Source of the DNA: Rhodococcus sp. SBT000017
GTDB lineage: Bacteria > Actinomycetota > Actinomycetes > Mycobacteriales > Mycobacteriaceae
Direction of reading: 5' to 3'
Assembly: GCF_003688915.1 (NCBI RefSeq)
Contig: NZ_REFU01000001.1
Coordinates: forward strand, 2,232,001-2,296,000
Length of the DNA stretch: 64,000 nt
A program made the position numbers and the translations under genes. The notes beneath the pieces were generated by a model. The model had not been told where the DNA came from and did no database searches. It saw only the letters and a program-made list of their open reading frames with translations. Shown piece after piece: positions 27,486-37,007 of this stretch (the stretch's first letter is position 1; the number at the start of each line of letters is the position of its first letter).

Positions 27486-28601
27486 TCAGCCCAGCCGAGC
27501 CCACCAACGATCGTCGTGCAGCGTTCGTGTGCCGTCTATTCGTTGCCCCGGCATCGGCACCGCCACCTGAACTCCGACGTCCTGGGCGGCGGCGTGCAGT
27601 CGCACTATCGGCTCGGACCAGGGGTGGAAAGCGAGGTTGAACGTCGCCCAGTGAATCGGGACGAAGATGCCCGACGCCGTCAGATCGATGTGCGCCGTGA
27701 CCGCTTCCTCGGGATTCATGTGGATGTCCGGCCACCGCACGTCGTAGGCCCCGACGGGCAGCAGCGTCAGATCGAAGGGTCCGTAGTTTCTGCCGATCTC
27801 GGCGAACTTCGGTGTGTAGCCGGTGTCGCCGCCGAAGAAGACGCGTCGAACCGGACCGGCGAACGCCCAGGACGCCCACTGCGTCGAGTCCCGGGTCAGA
27901 CCGCGGCCGGAGAAGTGCCGAGCCTCGGTGCACGTGACGGTGAGGCCCCCGATGTTCGTCTGCTCGTCCCAGTCCAGTTCGATGATGCGGTCCTCGGGCA
28001 CCCGCCACTTGCGCAGGTGAGCACCGATGCCGAGCGGCACGACGAACGGGGCCGACTGCGCGGCGGCCAGCTTCTGCACCGTCGCCTTGTCCAGGTGGTC
28101 GTAGTGGTCGTGGGAGATGACGATGGCGTCGACCTGCGGCAGATCGGTCAGCTCGACCGGCGTCGGATGCAGGCGCGCGGGCCCCACCACCGAGGACGGC
28201 GAGACGCGATTGCTCCACACGGGATCGGCGAGGACGCGATAGCCGTCGACCTCCACGAGCACACTCGAATGTCCGTACCAGGTGACCGCGAGCTCACCCG
28301 CATCCACCGGAGCGATCGGCGGGGCCAGCGGAATCGGCCGTTGCGGCTTGCCCTTGCCTCGTTCGGTGACGAGCGAGACGAACATGTTCTGCTGTCCCTT
28401 CTCGCCGCGACCCGGCACGTAACTCGAACTCGGGTCGGAGTTGTGGAATCGGCGATCGCGATAGCGCGGCGACCCGGCCGCGTAGGGAGTGATGTGCACA
28501 CGTCTGGCACCGATCGCCGACGGCAGGCCCCACGTCGCACGCGCCAACCATGCACCGCTCAGCATTGCGGTGGCTCCCAGTACGAACTTCGTCTTCGTCA
28601 C
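27486..28601 (-). CDS. MBL-fold metallohydrolase (Rv0906-like)
   Basis: This 371-residue protein has a hydrophobic N-terminal segment (about 7-26) and a metallo-beta-lactamase fold. The zinc motif is VISHDHYDHLDK, with later metal ligands in TEARHFSGR and GGDTGY. The order and length resemble Rv0906 and the NAPE-PLD/UlaG-like subgroup that cleaves phosphodiester or lactone bonds. It ends 24 bases before the CtpE start on the same strand, so the two may be cotranscribed. The physiological substrate is unknown; an envelope lipid is possible given the N-terminal anchor. Confidence 0.82.
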   Translation of the reverse strand: MTKTKFVLGATAMLSGAWLARATWGLPSAIGARRVHITPYAAGSPRYRDRRFHNSDPSSSYVPGRGEKGQQNMFVSLVTERGKGKPQRPIPLAPPIAPVDAGELAVTWYGHSSVLVEVDGYRVLADPVWSNRVSPSSVVGPARLHPTPVELTDLPQVDAIVISHDHYDHLDKATVQKLAAAQSAPFVVPLGIGAHLRKWRVPEDRIIELDWDEQTNIGGLTVTCTEARHFSGRGLTRDSTQWASWAFAGPVRRVFFGGDTGYTPKFAEIGRNYGPFDLTLLPVGAYDVRWPDIHMNPEEAVTAHIDLTASGIFVPIHWATFNLAFHPWSEPIVRLHAAAQDVGVQVAVPMPGQRIDGTRTLHDDRWWARLG

Positions 28602-28695
28602 GGGCCCCAGAGTAGGCGGCGTCGACGTCTTCGCAGCTCACCCGTAGCCTTGCCGTAGAATATTCGCGTCGGTTTTGCTGCTAGAAGGGGAGACA

Positions 28696-30621
28696 TTGAG
28701 TACCGAACAGCTCGAATTCCAGGCGGAGACGCGTCAGCTCCTGGATCTGATGGTGCACTCCATCTACTCCAACAAGGACAGCTTTCTCCGTGAACTGATC
28801 TCCAACTCCTCGGACGCGTTGGACAAGCTGCGCCTGGAGTCGTACCGCAACAAGGACCTGGACGTCGACGTCTCGGATCTGCACATCGAGATCGACATCG
28901 ACGCCGCAGCCCGCACGCTGACCATCCGCGACAACGGCATCGGCATGTCGCGTTCGGAGGTCATCGACCTCATCGGCACGCTCGCCAAGTCCGGCACCGC
29001 CGAGGTCCGCAAGAAGCTCAAGGAAGCCAAGGATGCAGCTGCTTCCGAGGAGCTGATCGGCCAGTTCGGCATCGGCTTCTACTCCACGTTCATGGTGGCC
29101 GAGAAGGTCACGCTGCTCACCCGCAAGGCCGGCGAGAGCACGGCTACCCGCTGGGAGTCCACCGGCGAGGGCACCTACGAGATCACCGACGTCGACGACG
29201 CCCCGCAGGGCTCGTCGGTGACGCTGGCACTCAAGCCCGCCGACGAAGAGGACCACCTCCACGACTACGCGTCCGAGCGCAAGATCAAGGAACTGGTCAA
29301 GAAGTACTCCGACTTCATCGCCTGGCCCATTCGCATCGACGTCGAGAAGCGCGTCGAGAGTGAAGAGGAAGGCGGCGAGGACACCGTCACGATCGAGACG
29401 GAGACGATCAACTCGCAGAAGGCGCTGTGGACCCGCTCCAAGGACGAGGTGTCCGAGGAGGAGTACAAGGAGTTCTACAAGCACGTCAGCCACGCCTGGG
29501 ACGAGCCGCTCGAGGTCATCCCGTTCAAGGCCGAGGGAACGTTCGAATACCAAGCGCTGCTGTTCATTCCGTCGCAGGCACCGTTCGACCTGTTCATGCG
29601 CGAGAGCAAGGCGGGCGTGCACCTGTACGTCAAGCGCGTGTTCATCATGGACGACTCGCAGGAACTGCTGCCCGAGTACCTGCGTTTCGTCAAGGGTGTC
29701 GTCGACGCAGCGGACCTCTCGCTCAACGTCTCTCGTGAGATCCTGCAGCAGGACCGACAGATCCGCGCGATCCGTCGACGCCTCACCAAGAAGGTGCTCT
29801 CCACGGTCAAGGAACTGCAGAGCGAGCAGCCCGACAAGTACAAGACGCTGTGGTCGCAGTTCGGAACGGTCCTCAAGGAGGGCCTGATCTCCGACAGCGA
29901 CAACCGCGAAACCCTCTTGGGCATCGCGTCGTTCGCGTCCACCAACTCCGAGGAGGGCGTGACCACCCTCGCCGAGTACGTGGACCGGATGAAGGACGGC
30001 CAGCAGCAGATCTACTACATGACGGGCGAATCCCGTCAGCAGATCGAGAGCTCGCCGCACATGGAGGCCTTCAAGGCCCGCGGCCTCGAGGTGCTTCTCC
30101 TCACCGATTCCGTCGACGAGGTGTGGGTCGGCAACGTGACCGACTTCGACGGAAAGTCGTTCCAGTCCATCGCCAAGGGCGAGGTGGACCTCGACACCGA
30201 AGAGGAGAAGAAGGAGTCCGAGGCCAAGCGCGAGGAGCAGGACAAGGAGTTCGCGGACCTACTCACGTGGCTGACCGAGACACTCGGTGAGGACGTCAAG
30301 GAGGTGCGCCTGTCGACGCGTCTGACGACGTCACCGGCTTGCGTCGTCGGCGACGAGTTCAGCTTCTCCCCGCAGCTAGAGAAGATGTACAAGGCGTCGG
30401 GACAGTTCGTTCCGACCTCCAAGCGCATCCTCGAACTCAACCCGACCCACGATCTGGTGACGGGACTGAAGAAGGCCCGCGAGGATCGCAGTGACGATCC
30501 GCACCTCGCCGAGACCGCCGAATTGCTCTATGCGACGGCACTTCTCGCCGAGGGCACCGAGCTCAAGGACCCGGCGAAGTTCTCCCGATTGCTGGCGGAT
30601 CGGTTGACGCGGACCATCTGA
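28696..30621 (+). CDS. htpG: molecular chaperone HtpG (Hsp90)
   Basis: This protein of about 641 residues is an ATP-dependent Hsp90 chaperone. The N-terminal GHKL ATPase domain carries NSSDALDKLR, DNGIGMSR, LIGTLAKSGT and GQFGIGFYSTFMVAEKV. The middle domain has VKRVFIMDD and SREILQQDRQIRAIRRRL, and the dimerisation domain ends the protein. TTG 28696 is preferred as start: AAGGGGAG lies three bases before it and the protein then begins STEQLEFQAETRQLL. The upstream TTG 28675 lacks a ribosome site. The gene is monocistronic and ends at a strong palindromic hairpin. Confidence 0.93.
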   Translation: MSTEQLEFQAETRQLLDLMVHSIYSNKDSFLRELISNSSDALDKLRLESYRNKDLDVDVSDLHIEIDIDAAARTLTIRDNGIGMSRSEVIDLIGTLAKSGTAEVRKKLKEAKDAAASEELIGQFGIGFYSTFMVAEKVTLLTRKAGESTATRWESTGEGTYEITDVDDAPQGSSVTLALKPADEEDHLHDYASERKIKELVKKYSDFIAWPIRIDVEKRVESEEEGGEDTVTIETETINSQKALWTRSKDEVSEEEYKEFYKHVSHAWDEPLEVIPFKAEGTFEYQALLFIPSQAPFDLFMRESKAGVHLYVKRVFIMDDSQELLPEYLRFVKGVVDAADLSLNVSREILQQDRQIRAIRRRLTKKVLSTVKELQSEQPDKYKTLWSQFGTVLKEGLISDSDNRETLLGIASFASTNSEEGVTTLAEYVDRMKDGQQQIYYMTGESRQQIESSPHMEAFKARGLEVLLLTDSVDEVWVGNVTDFDGKSFQSIAKGEVDLDTEEEKKESEAKREEQDKEFADLLTWLTETLGEDVKEVRLSTRLTTSPACVVGDEFSFSPQLEKMYKASGQFVPTSKRILELNPTHDLVTGLKKAREDRSDDPHLAETAELLYATALLAEGTELKDPAKFSRLLADRLTRTI

Positions 30622-30630
30622 GTGCCTGCG

Positions 30631-30678
30631 GCAGTGGTGTGATTATGTGCCCTGGGCGGCACATAATCACACCACTGC
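30631..30678. terminator. long bidirectional hairpin between htpG and the permease gene
   Basis: Perfect 21-bp arms at 30631-30651 and 30658-30678 enclose the loop CTGGGC. It lies nine bases after the htpG stop and 13 bases before the convergent permease stop. No long T-run follows, but position and stability suit bidirectional termination. Confidence 0.75.
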
Positions 30679-30691
30679 GGCGCAGCCGCAC

Positions 30692-32337
30692 TTACTGCGG
30701 AGGCAGGATGTGCTCCCCCGTCTTGTCGGTGCTGAGCGAGAGTGAACTGATGTACTGCTTCTCTCCGTTCGGCCCGGGCACGTTGGACGCGATCATGTCG
30801 GGTCGCTCGAATTCCATGCCGCTGACGTGGCACATCACGAGCGCGTCGGACGGGTTGCCGTGCTCGTCGAACATCGGCAGATCGATACCGTCGTCCGTGC
30901 GTCGCAGGTAGTACCTGCCCTTGGTTGCCACCGCCAGAATGGGCGGAAGAACCAGTGCGAGAACGAGAGCCACGATGGGCGAATACGGTTTGATCGCAGA
31001 TCCGAATGCCCCGAAGAAGACGAGGATCGACAGGATCGCCGACGCCGCCATCGACCCGAAGCCGACCGGATTGATGTTGTAGAGCATGCCGCGTCGGAAC
31101 TCGGGCACCTTGGGCGAGAGCTTCAGGATGTACTTGTTGAATACGATGTCGACGCCACCACGGCAATCCACGCGATACCGCAGTTGGCGTAGAAGCCGAG
31201 GATGCTGTTGAGGAAGTCGAACATGTTGGCTTCCATCAGGATAAGTGCGATGGCAAGGTTGAACAGCACGAACACCATGCGTCCGGGATACGTCTTGGTG
31301 AGGCGGGTGTAGGAGTTGGTCCACGCCAGCGACCCGGAGTATGCGTTGGTGACGTTGATCTTGATCTGGCTGATGACGACCAGGATCACCGCGAGGGTCA
31401 TCGCGAGCCAGCCCGGCATGAAGTTCTCGTAGATTTCCAGGAACTGGTGCACAGGCTCGTTGGCGATGGTCGAACCGTCGACGACGTTGGCGATCAGGTA
31501 CACGGCAAGGAAGAGACCGACGACCTGCTTGAGTGCACCGAAGATGACCCAGCCCGGTCCCGCGAGAAGCACTGCAGTCCACCAGCGTCGGGAGTTCTCG
31601 GGAGTCTTGGGCGGCATGAACCGCAGGTAGTCGATCTGCTCGGCGATCTGCGCGATCAACGACAGACACACGCCCGCCGCGAGCATCACCGATCCGATGT
31701 TGACGCCCTTACCGTCGGCACCGTCCTGACCGCCGTAGGCGAGGAACTCCCCGACCGAATCAGGATTGCTGATCACCAGATATACGAACGGGAGCACCAT
31801 CAGCACCAGCCACAGCGGGGTGGTCCAGACCTGGAGCTTGGCAAGGGCTTTCATGCCGTAGATGACCAGAGGAATCACCATGATCGTGGACACCGCGTAC
31901 CCGATGGGCAACGGGATGCCCAAGCCGAGTTCGAGTCCCTGCGCCATGATCGAACCTTCGAGCGCGAAGAAGATGAACGTGAACGTCGCAAAGATGACGT
32001 TGGTGACCACCGACCCGTAGTAGCCGAATCCGCTTCCGCGCGTGATCAAATCGAGATCGATGTTGTAGCGGGCGGCATAGTAGGCGAGTGGGAGCCCGGT
32101 CAGGAAGATCACGACGGCGAACACCAGGATTCCCCAGAGTGCGTTGCCGGTTCCGTACGAGATTCCGATGTTGGCACCGATGGCGAAGTCCGCGAGGTAC
32201 GCGATTCCGCCGAGTGCGGACGTCGCGACAACACCGGTTCCCCATTTTCGGTAGCTACGCGGCGCAAAGCGCAGCGTGTAGTCCTCGAGCGTCTCTTTGA
32301 GCGCGGTGTCTGTCGGCGCTGGCTGTACGGCGGTCAT
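30692..32337 (-). pseudogene. NCS1-family purine/cytosine permease, interrupted by a -1 frameshift
   Basis: The first 400 or so codons give a typical NCS1 permease: RKWGTGVVATSALGGIAYL, the QIKINVTNAYSGSLAWTN block and FYANCGIAWIAVV. The frame then breaks near 31153-31154 and runs to a stop at 31123. The missing C-terminus, starting DIVFNKYILKLSP and ending at 30692, continues in another frame. Adding one C there reads IAVVAVDIVFNKYILKLSP and restores a protein of about 548 residues with 12 spans. NCS1 carriers import cytosine, purines or allantoin with a cation. A true mutation and an assembly error are both possible. Confidence 0.8.
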
Positions 32338-32449
32338 GGGTCAACAACGTAGAACCGCCACGTTGCCGGGGTGTCTTGGAAAGATGTAGCTACTGTTACT
32401 CACTCCGACGATTCGGACATCCGGCGCGATACGCGTCGCGGCGGGAACG

Positions 32450-33031
32450 TCAGGCGACTGCGCGCGCCGCCAGCAGCGAGAAGTTCGACAGCTCGGCGCG
32501 AAGCATGTTCATCGCCCGATGCTGGGCCACTCGCACGGCTCCGGCCGTCATTCCGAGTGCTTCACCGGTTTGTGGTGCCGTCATGCCCCACACGACTCGC
32601 ATCAGAATGATCTTGCGGTACTTCGTCGGCAGGGTGTCCATCAATGCCTGGGTGTGGCTACGCAGTTCGTCGCCGAGCGCGAGCTGTTCCGGCCCGGCAT
32701 CGGTGGATTGCTCCTCGGGCATCTCGTCGATCGAGAACGACTGCCGCAGAACCGATTTGCGACCGGCGTCGGCCAGCTTGTGCGCGGCGATCCCGTACAC
32801 GAATGCCATGAAGGGCTTGCCCATGTCGCGGTACTTGGGAATGGCGGTGACCAGTGCGAGGCAGACCTCCTGCACCACATCGTCCGCGGCGACGTCGAGA
32901 TTTCCGATCCGGGCGGAGCAGTATCGGCGAACCGGTGGCTGGATCAGCACCAGCACCTGTTCGAGGGCGAGTCGATCTCCCGCTACGGCGCGGGGCACAA
33001 CATCCTCGAGCCTGTCCATGCCGAAACCCAT
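32450..33031 (-). CDS. ECF sigma factor, SigD/ShbA-like
   Basis: This 193-residue sigma factor has region 2 with DVVQEVCLALVTAIPKYR and FMAFVYGIAAHKLADA, and region 4 with LPTKYRKIILMRVVWGMTAPQTGEAL and GAVRVAQHRAM. The overall pattern resembles mycobacterial SigD and Streptomyces ShbA, which drive expression of the principal sigma factor or of ribosome-related genes. ATG 33031 follows GAGGAG by seven bases; two other ATGs lie nearby. No anti-sigma gene is adjacent, unlike mycobacterial sigD-rsdA. It is divergent from the hydrolase gene at 33231. Confidence 0.82.
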   Translation of the reverse strand: MGFGMDRLEDVVPRAVAGDRLALEQVLVLIQPPVRRYCSARIGNLDVAADDVVQEVCLALVTAIPKYRDMGKPFMAFVYGIAAHKLADAGRKSVLRQSFSIDEMPEEQSTDAGPEQLALGDELRSHTQALMDTLPTKYRKIILMRVVWGMTAPQTGEALGMTAGAVRVAQHRAMNMLRAELSNFSLLAARAVA

Positions 33032-33230
33032 GGCCGATCTCCTCACTGGCAACGCGCGTCCTCTCCTGAACGCTCACCAGTACTTCGGTGCCGATTCCCA
33101 CCCGGCTTGGTCCGAGCGGGTACCACACCGACAGAAAATTGTGATTCAGGTAACACGGCGTGTCGAGGAAGCGAAGTACCGGGCAACACCGTCGTCGCAG
33201 CACGTGACACTCACACCCGCGGAGCGCCCC

Positions 33231-34178
33231 ATGATCATCAGCGAGCAGACCCATCAGGTCGGTCGCCGCAGCACCGTCGCTGCCGGCGACGGCACCGCGC
33301 TGGCGGTTCGCGAGTTCGGGCATCCGAATGCGCCGCTGACCGCGGTGTTCGTGCACGGACACTGCCTGCGGATGCAGTCGTGGACCGACCTGCGTCGACA
33401 GGTCGAGCACACCTGGGGAGACGACGTGCGGATCGTGATGTACGACCACCGCGGGCACGGCGAATCGAGTCCGGCCGCGTCGGAGAGTTGCACCATCGAC
33501 CGACTCGGCGAGGACCTGGCCGACGTGATCCGCGCAGTGGTTCCGTCGGGACCGTTCGTCGTCGTCGGCCATTCGATGGGGGGAATGACGGCGCTGTCCT
33601 ACGCCCGCCAGAACCCGGAGGCCATCGGCACGCGCCTGATCGGAGTCGGTTTGATCGCGACGTCGGCGGGCGGGATCACCGACGACGGACTCGGCAGTTG
33701 CCTCGCGCATCCCGCGGTGTCGGTATTCCAGGCCGCTGTTCGACGGGCCCCTCGGCTGATGTCGGGTGCCAAGAGACTCAGTCGCGGCGTCTGTGCACCC
33801 ATCGTCAGGACAGCGGGATGCGGATCCCGAAGAGTCAGTCCGAGGGTGGTGACGCTGGCGACGGCGATGCTGGGTGAGACGTCCATCGTGACGATGGCCG
33901 GCTTCCTCGGGGCGTTCCGAGGGCTCGACGAGGTGGCCGGCCTGGCCGCTCTCGCCTCGATTCCCACCCTCGTCCTCTGCGGCTCCGACGACATGATGAC
34001 ACCCATGCGACACTCGGAAACCCTTGCCGCACATCTGCCCGACGCTCGCCTGGTACGCGTCGCGCAGGCCGGGCACATGGTGATTCTGGAACGAGCCCAC
34101 GAGGTGGCCGAGGCCATCGTCGAACTCGTGACGGCCGCTCGACGTGCACACGTGGGAGATCTCGCGCTGGCTCGCTAG
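33231..34178 (+). CDS. alpha/beta hydrolase
   Basis: This 315-residue alpha/beta-hydrolase has FVHGHC as the oxyanion block, nucleophile Ser in VVGHSMGGM, an acid candidate in LCGSDDMMTP and catalytic His in AQAGHMVILE. A helical cap lies between about residues 160 and 235. ATG 33231 gives a start at the usual distance from the first strand. The substrate is unknown; the fold covers esterases, lipases and haloperoxidases. It is followed by a terminator hairpin and is divergent from the sigma-factor gene. Confidence 0.8.
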   Translation: MIISEQTHQVGRRSTVAAGDGTALAVREFGHPNAPLTAVFVHGHCLRMQSWTDLRRQVEHTWGDDVRIVMYDHRGHGESSPAASESCTIDRLGEDLADVIRAVVPSGPFVVVGHSMGGMTALSYARQNPEAIGTRLIGVGLIATSAGGITDDGLGSCLAHPAVSVFQAAVRRAPRLMSGAKRLSRGVCAPIVRTAGCGSRRVSPRVVTLATAMLGETSIVTMAGFLGAFRGLDEVAGLAALASIPTLVLCGSDDMMTPMRHSETLAAHLPDARLVRVAQAGHMVILERAHEVAEAIVELVTAARRAHVGDLALAR

Positions 34179-34201
34179 CAACTCGGAACGTGCCGACGAC
34201 C

Positions 34202-34232
34202 GTGGCCCGCACCGGAATCCGATGCGGGCCAC
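34202..34232. terminator. hairpin between convergent genes
   Basis: Arms GTGGCCCGCA (34202-34211) and TGCGGGCCAC (34223-34232) form a perfect 10-bp stem with an 11-base loop. It lies between the hydrolase stop and the convergent secreted-protein stop, so it probably serves both. Confidence 0.7.
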
Positions 34233-34250
34233 AGCACTGCTGTAAGAGAA

Positions 34251-34925
34251 TTACTTCTTGACGGCGGGGGGAGCGTTGAGGAGCTGGATGAACTGCCCTG
34301 CGTTGCCTGCGATGGCACCGAGACCGCCGATGGCGGTACCGGCGAGCGATGCACCAGAGCCCAGAAGCAGTGCGCCGCCGACGCATCCGGCCACCGGTGC
34401 GGCACCGAAGAGCAGCAGTGCAGGTGCGGAGACGGTACCGGCAGCGATGGCTCCGAGAAAGCAGCCGGTGACCAGACCGGTTGCGGCTCCGAGGAATCCG
34501 CCGACCGATGCGGAGAGGCTGATGTTGTCCTTGACGCCGGAGACTGCGGCGGGCAGGTCGACCTGCTGCAGACCCGGAAGAGAGGCGGAGACCGGGGTTG
34601 CCGCGGCAGGCGAGGCATCGGCGGTCAAGGTGGCGTGGTTTCCGTCGATGACGGCGGCGACAGGGTGCGAGTATCCGTCGACGGCGATGGCCAGTGGCAC
34701 GGAATCGACCAGCGCACCGTTGGCGTCGCGGACGACGAGGTGGTTGTCTTCGTTGCTCAGGGTGCCCGCCGACGTGTCGACGATGACCTGGTTGCCGGCC
34801 TGGGTGACGTTCCAACCGACCGGAGCGGCGAGCGCCGGAGCCGGATCGGCGTAGGCAGTTCCCATGGCGGTCGTCATCGCTGCAATGACCAATGCGGACG
34901 TTGCCGCGAATCGAGTCAGCTTCAT
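34251..34925 (-). CDS. secreted protein of unknown function with Gly-rich hydrophobic C-terminus
   Basis: This 224-residue protein has a clear Sec signal peptide, with cleavage expected after AYA near residue 26. A short beta-rich domain follows (about 35-115). The C-terminal half (about 130-215) is hydrophobic and rich in Gly and Ala, with two Cys (in TGCFLGA and AGCVGGA) that could form a disulfide. The hydrophobic part may insert in a membrane or bury itself in the mycolic envelope. Similar secreted proteins occur in rhodococci, but I cannot name a function. GAGGAAC precedes the ATG. Confidence 0.7.
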   Translation of the reverse strand: MKLTRFAATSALVIAAMTTAMGTAYADPAPALAAPVGWNVTQAGNQVIVDTSAGTLSNEDNHLVVRDANGALVDSVPLAIAVDGYSHPVAAVIDGNHATLTADASPAAATPVSASLPGLQQVDLPAAVSGVKDNISLSASVGGFLGAATGLVTGCFLGAIAAGTVSAPALLLFGAAPVAGCVGGALLLGSGASLAGTAIGGLGAIAGNAGQFIQLLNAPPAVKK

Positions 34926-35145
34926 GTTCCTCAGTCTTTCGTCGTGTCCATCACTCGATGCGAGCAGCGAAAAACTATGGGTGGAACAAGCGGGTCAGGC
35001 GAACCGAAGATGAACGAACGGGGTCGATCCGAACAACGATGCGACGCATCGACTCATAAGGGACAGAACGACTTTCGAAGTCCCAATGGTTCGTAAACGA
35101 CACGCGCGGGTTGTCTCTTCCTACCGAAAAGACCCCCGCCGTCGA

Positions 35146-35877
35146 TCACCTGCCCACGAACTTCGGCGTGCGCTTCTCTGCCCGTGCGCGGCGCGCTTCC
35201 TTCATGTCCTCACTGCTCCACGCGGCCTCGAATGCTGCGGTCTGCTCCGGCGTCGGAACATCATGTGCTCCATCGTCGTTGAAGACGAGCTTGAGGTGAC
35301 GCAGCGCCAACGGAGCGAGCTCGGTGATCGCCTGCGCCCATTGCGTCGCCGCGTCGACGTCGCCGAGTTTGTTGGCCAGCCCGCACGCATGCGCCTGATC
35401 GGCGTGCACCCGTTCCCCGCCGATCAGAATCGTGCGTGCGACGCCGCCGCCGGCGAGCGCGGCCAAGCGCCGGATGGTCCAGTTGCTCACCGCGATACCG
35501 AGCCTCGTCGACGGAATCTCGAAGAAGCTGCCCGGCGCAACGACCCGCAGATCGCAGGCGATCGCCAACTGGGTGCCTGCCCCCACGGCTGGGCCGTTGA
35601 TCGCAGCCACGACCGGAATCGAGACACGTTCGATTGCCGTCAGCATCTCCTCGAGGATCTGACCGAAATGCTCGGGAAACGCATCGCCGGTCAGATCCGC
35701 GCCCGCGCAGAAGCTGGTTCCCTGGCCGGTGATGACCACGACCCGCGCGCCGTCACGCTCGGCCTGTTCGACGCCGCGATGCACCGCAAGGCACAGCTCG
35801 GAGTTCAACGCGTTCCGTCGATCCGGGCGCTGCAGTTCGATGGTGACGACGTCGCCGTCACGAGAGAGTCCGATCAC
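35146..35877 (-). CDS. echA6: EchA6-like enoyl-CoA hydratase family protein, probably non-catalytic
   Basis: This 243-residue crotonase-fold protein is the same length as M. tuberculosis EchA6. It shares TIELQRPDRRNALNS, GTSFCAGADLTGDAF, AINGPAVGAG and CDLRVVAP. The two catalytic Glu of true enoyl-CoA hydratases are absent: the first block reads GAGTQLA (Gln in place of Glu) and the second EIPSTRLG. EchA6 has the same losses and acts as a fatty acyl-CoA binding protein linked to mycolate synthesis rather than as a hydratase. I infer the same role here. Confidence 0.85.
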   Translation of the reverse strand: MIGLSRDGDVVTIELQRPDRRNALNSELCLAVHRGVEQAERDGARVVVITGQGTSFCAGADLTGDAFPEHFGQILEEMLTAIERVSIPVVAAINGPAVGAGTQLAIACDLRVVAPGSFFEIPSTRLGIAVSNWTIRRLAALAGGGVARTILIGGERVHADQAHACGLANKLGDVDAATQWAQAITELAPLALRHLKLVFNDDGAHDVPTPEQTAAFEAAWSSEDMKEARRARAEKRTPKFVGR

Positions 35878-35939
35878 GAGAGCAGAGGTTACCGACCGGT
35901 ACGGGAATTGACAGTGCGGGGCCTGATCTACTGGTCTCC

Positions 35940-37007
35940 ATGATCGACACTCGGGTCGCCGTCATCGGCGCCGGCCAGGCCGGACTCTCGGCCGGCTATC
36001 ACCTGCATCGCGCGGGCCTGACCGCCGGTGAGGGGTTCGTGATGCTGGACCGCTCCCCCGGCCCGGGCGGCGCATGGCAGTTCTGCTGGCCCTCGCTGAC
36101 GTTGAGCGCTGTCAACGGGGTGCACGACCTGCCCGGTATGGCCTTTGCGGACACGCTCGGAGACGAGCCCGCCGAGAGCGTCGCGGCAGCCGATGCCGTC
36201 CCCCGCTACTACCGCGAGTACGAGGAACGCTTCGAACTGCATGTTCGACGCCCCGTCACGGTGACCGTCGTGTGCGACCGCGAACCCTTGTTCCGGGTCG
36301 AGGCCGGCGAGACCGTCGTCATGGCCGAGGGACTGATCAATGCGACCGGGACGTGGGAGAAGCCGTTCGTTCCGCACTACGACGGAGCCGAGACGTTCGC
36401 TGGCAGGCAACTGCACACCAAGGATTACCGGACTGCCGACGAGTTCGCGGGCAAGCACGTCGTCGTGGTGGGCGGCGGCATCTCGGCCGTCCAACTGCTC
36501 GACGAGGTTTCGCAGGTCACGTCCACGACCTGGGTGACGCGTCGACCACCGGTGTTCCGAGACAGCGAGTTCGATCACGATGCCGGACGCAAGGCCGTCG
36601 CAATGGTCGAGGAGCGGGTGCGGGCGGGCCTGCCGCCCGGTTCGGTGGTCTCGGTGACCGGACTGCTGCTGACGCCGTCGTTGGCTGCTGCTCAGCACCG
36701 CGGCGCCCTCGACCGGAAGCCGATGTTCTCGTCCATCACGAAAGATTCGGTGGTGTGGGAGGACGGGTCGAGTCAGCACGCCGATGTGATTCTGTGGGCC
36801 ACCGGCTTTCGCAGCGCCCTCGATCACCTCGCTCCGCTGCGCCTGCGCGGGCACGGCGGCGGAATCGTCATGGACGGCCGGCTCACCACCCGCGTGGCCG
36901 CGAACCATCGCGTCCACCTGCTGGGATACGGGCCGTCCGCCAGCACGATCGGGGCGAACCGAGCCGGGCGAGCCGCGGTGACGGAACTGCTCGAGACTCT
37001 GGATTAG
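35940..37007 (+). CDS. flavin-containing NAD(P)-binding oxidoreductase (class B monooxygenase-like)
   Basis: This 355-residue protein has an FAD-binding GxGxxG motif (VIGAGQAGLSAGYHL, residues 7-21), PGGAWQFCWPSLTL, a second dinucleotide site VVVVGGGISAVQLL (about 175-188) and the LWATGFRSAL motif. This fits CzcO/flavin-monooxygenase-like proteins. The substrate is unknown. It is divergent from echA6 with only 62 bp between starts. Its last four bases overlap the end of the convergent HemD-like gene. Confidence 0.82.
   Translation: MIDTRVAVIGAGQAGLSAGYHLHRAGLTAGEGFVMLDRSPGPGGAWQFCWPSLTLSAVNGVHDLPGMAFADTLGDEPAESVAAADAVPRYYREYEERFELHVRRPVTVTVVCDREPLFRVEAGETVVMAEGLINATGTWEKPFVPHYDGAETFAGRQLHTKDYRTADEFAGKHVVVVGGGISAVQLLDEVSQVTSTTWVTRRPPVFRDSEFDHDAGRKAVAMVEERVRAGLPPGSVVSVTGLLLTPSLAAAQHRGALDRKPMFSSITKDSVVWEDGSSQHADVILWATGFRSALDHLAPLRLRGHGGGIVMDGRLTTRVAANHRVHLLGYGPSASTIGANRAGRAAVTELLETLD

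Noticed and set aside
26310..28658. A 782-codon open frame on the plus strand, antisense to ctpE and the MBL gene
   Set aside because: Composition is His/Arg/Asp-rich with no family motifs. It is the mirror of two well-supported minus-strand genes in high-GC DNA.
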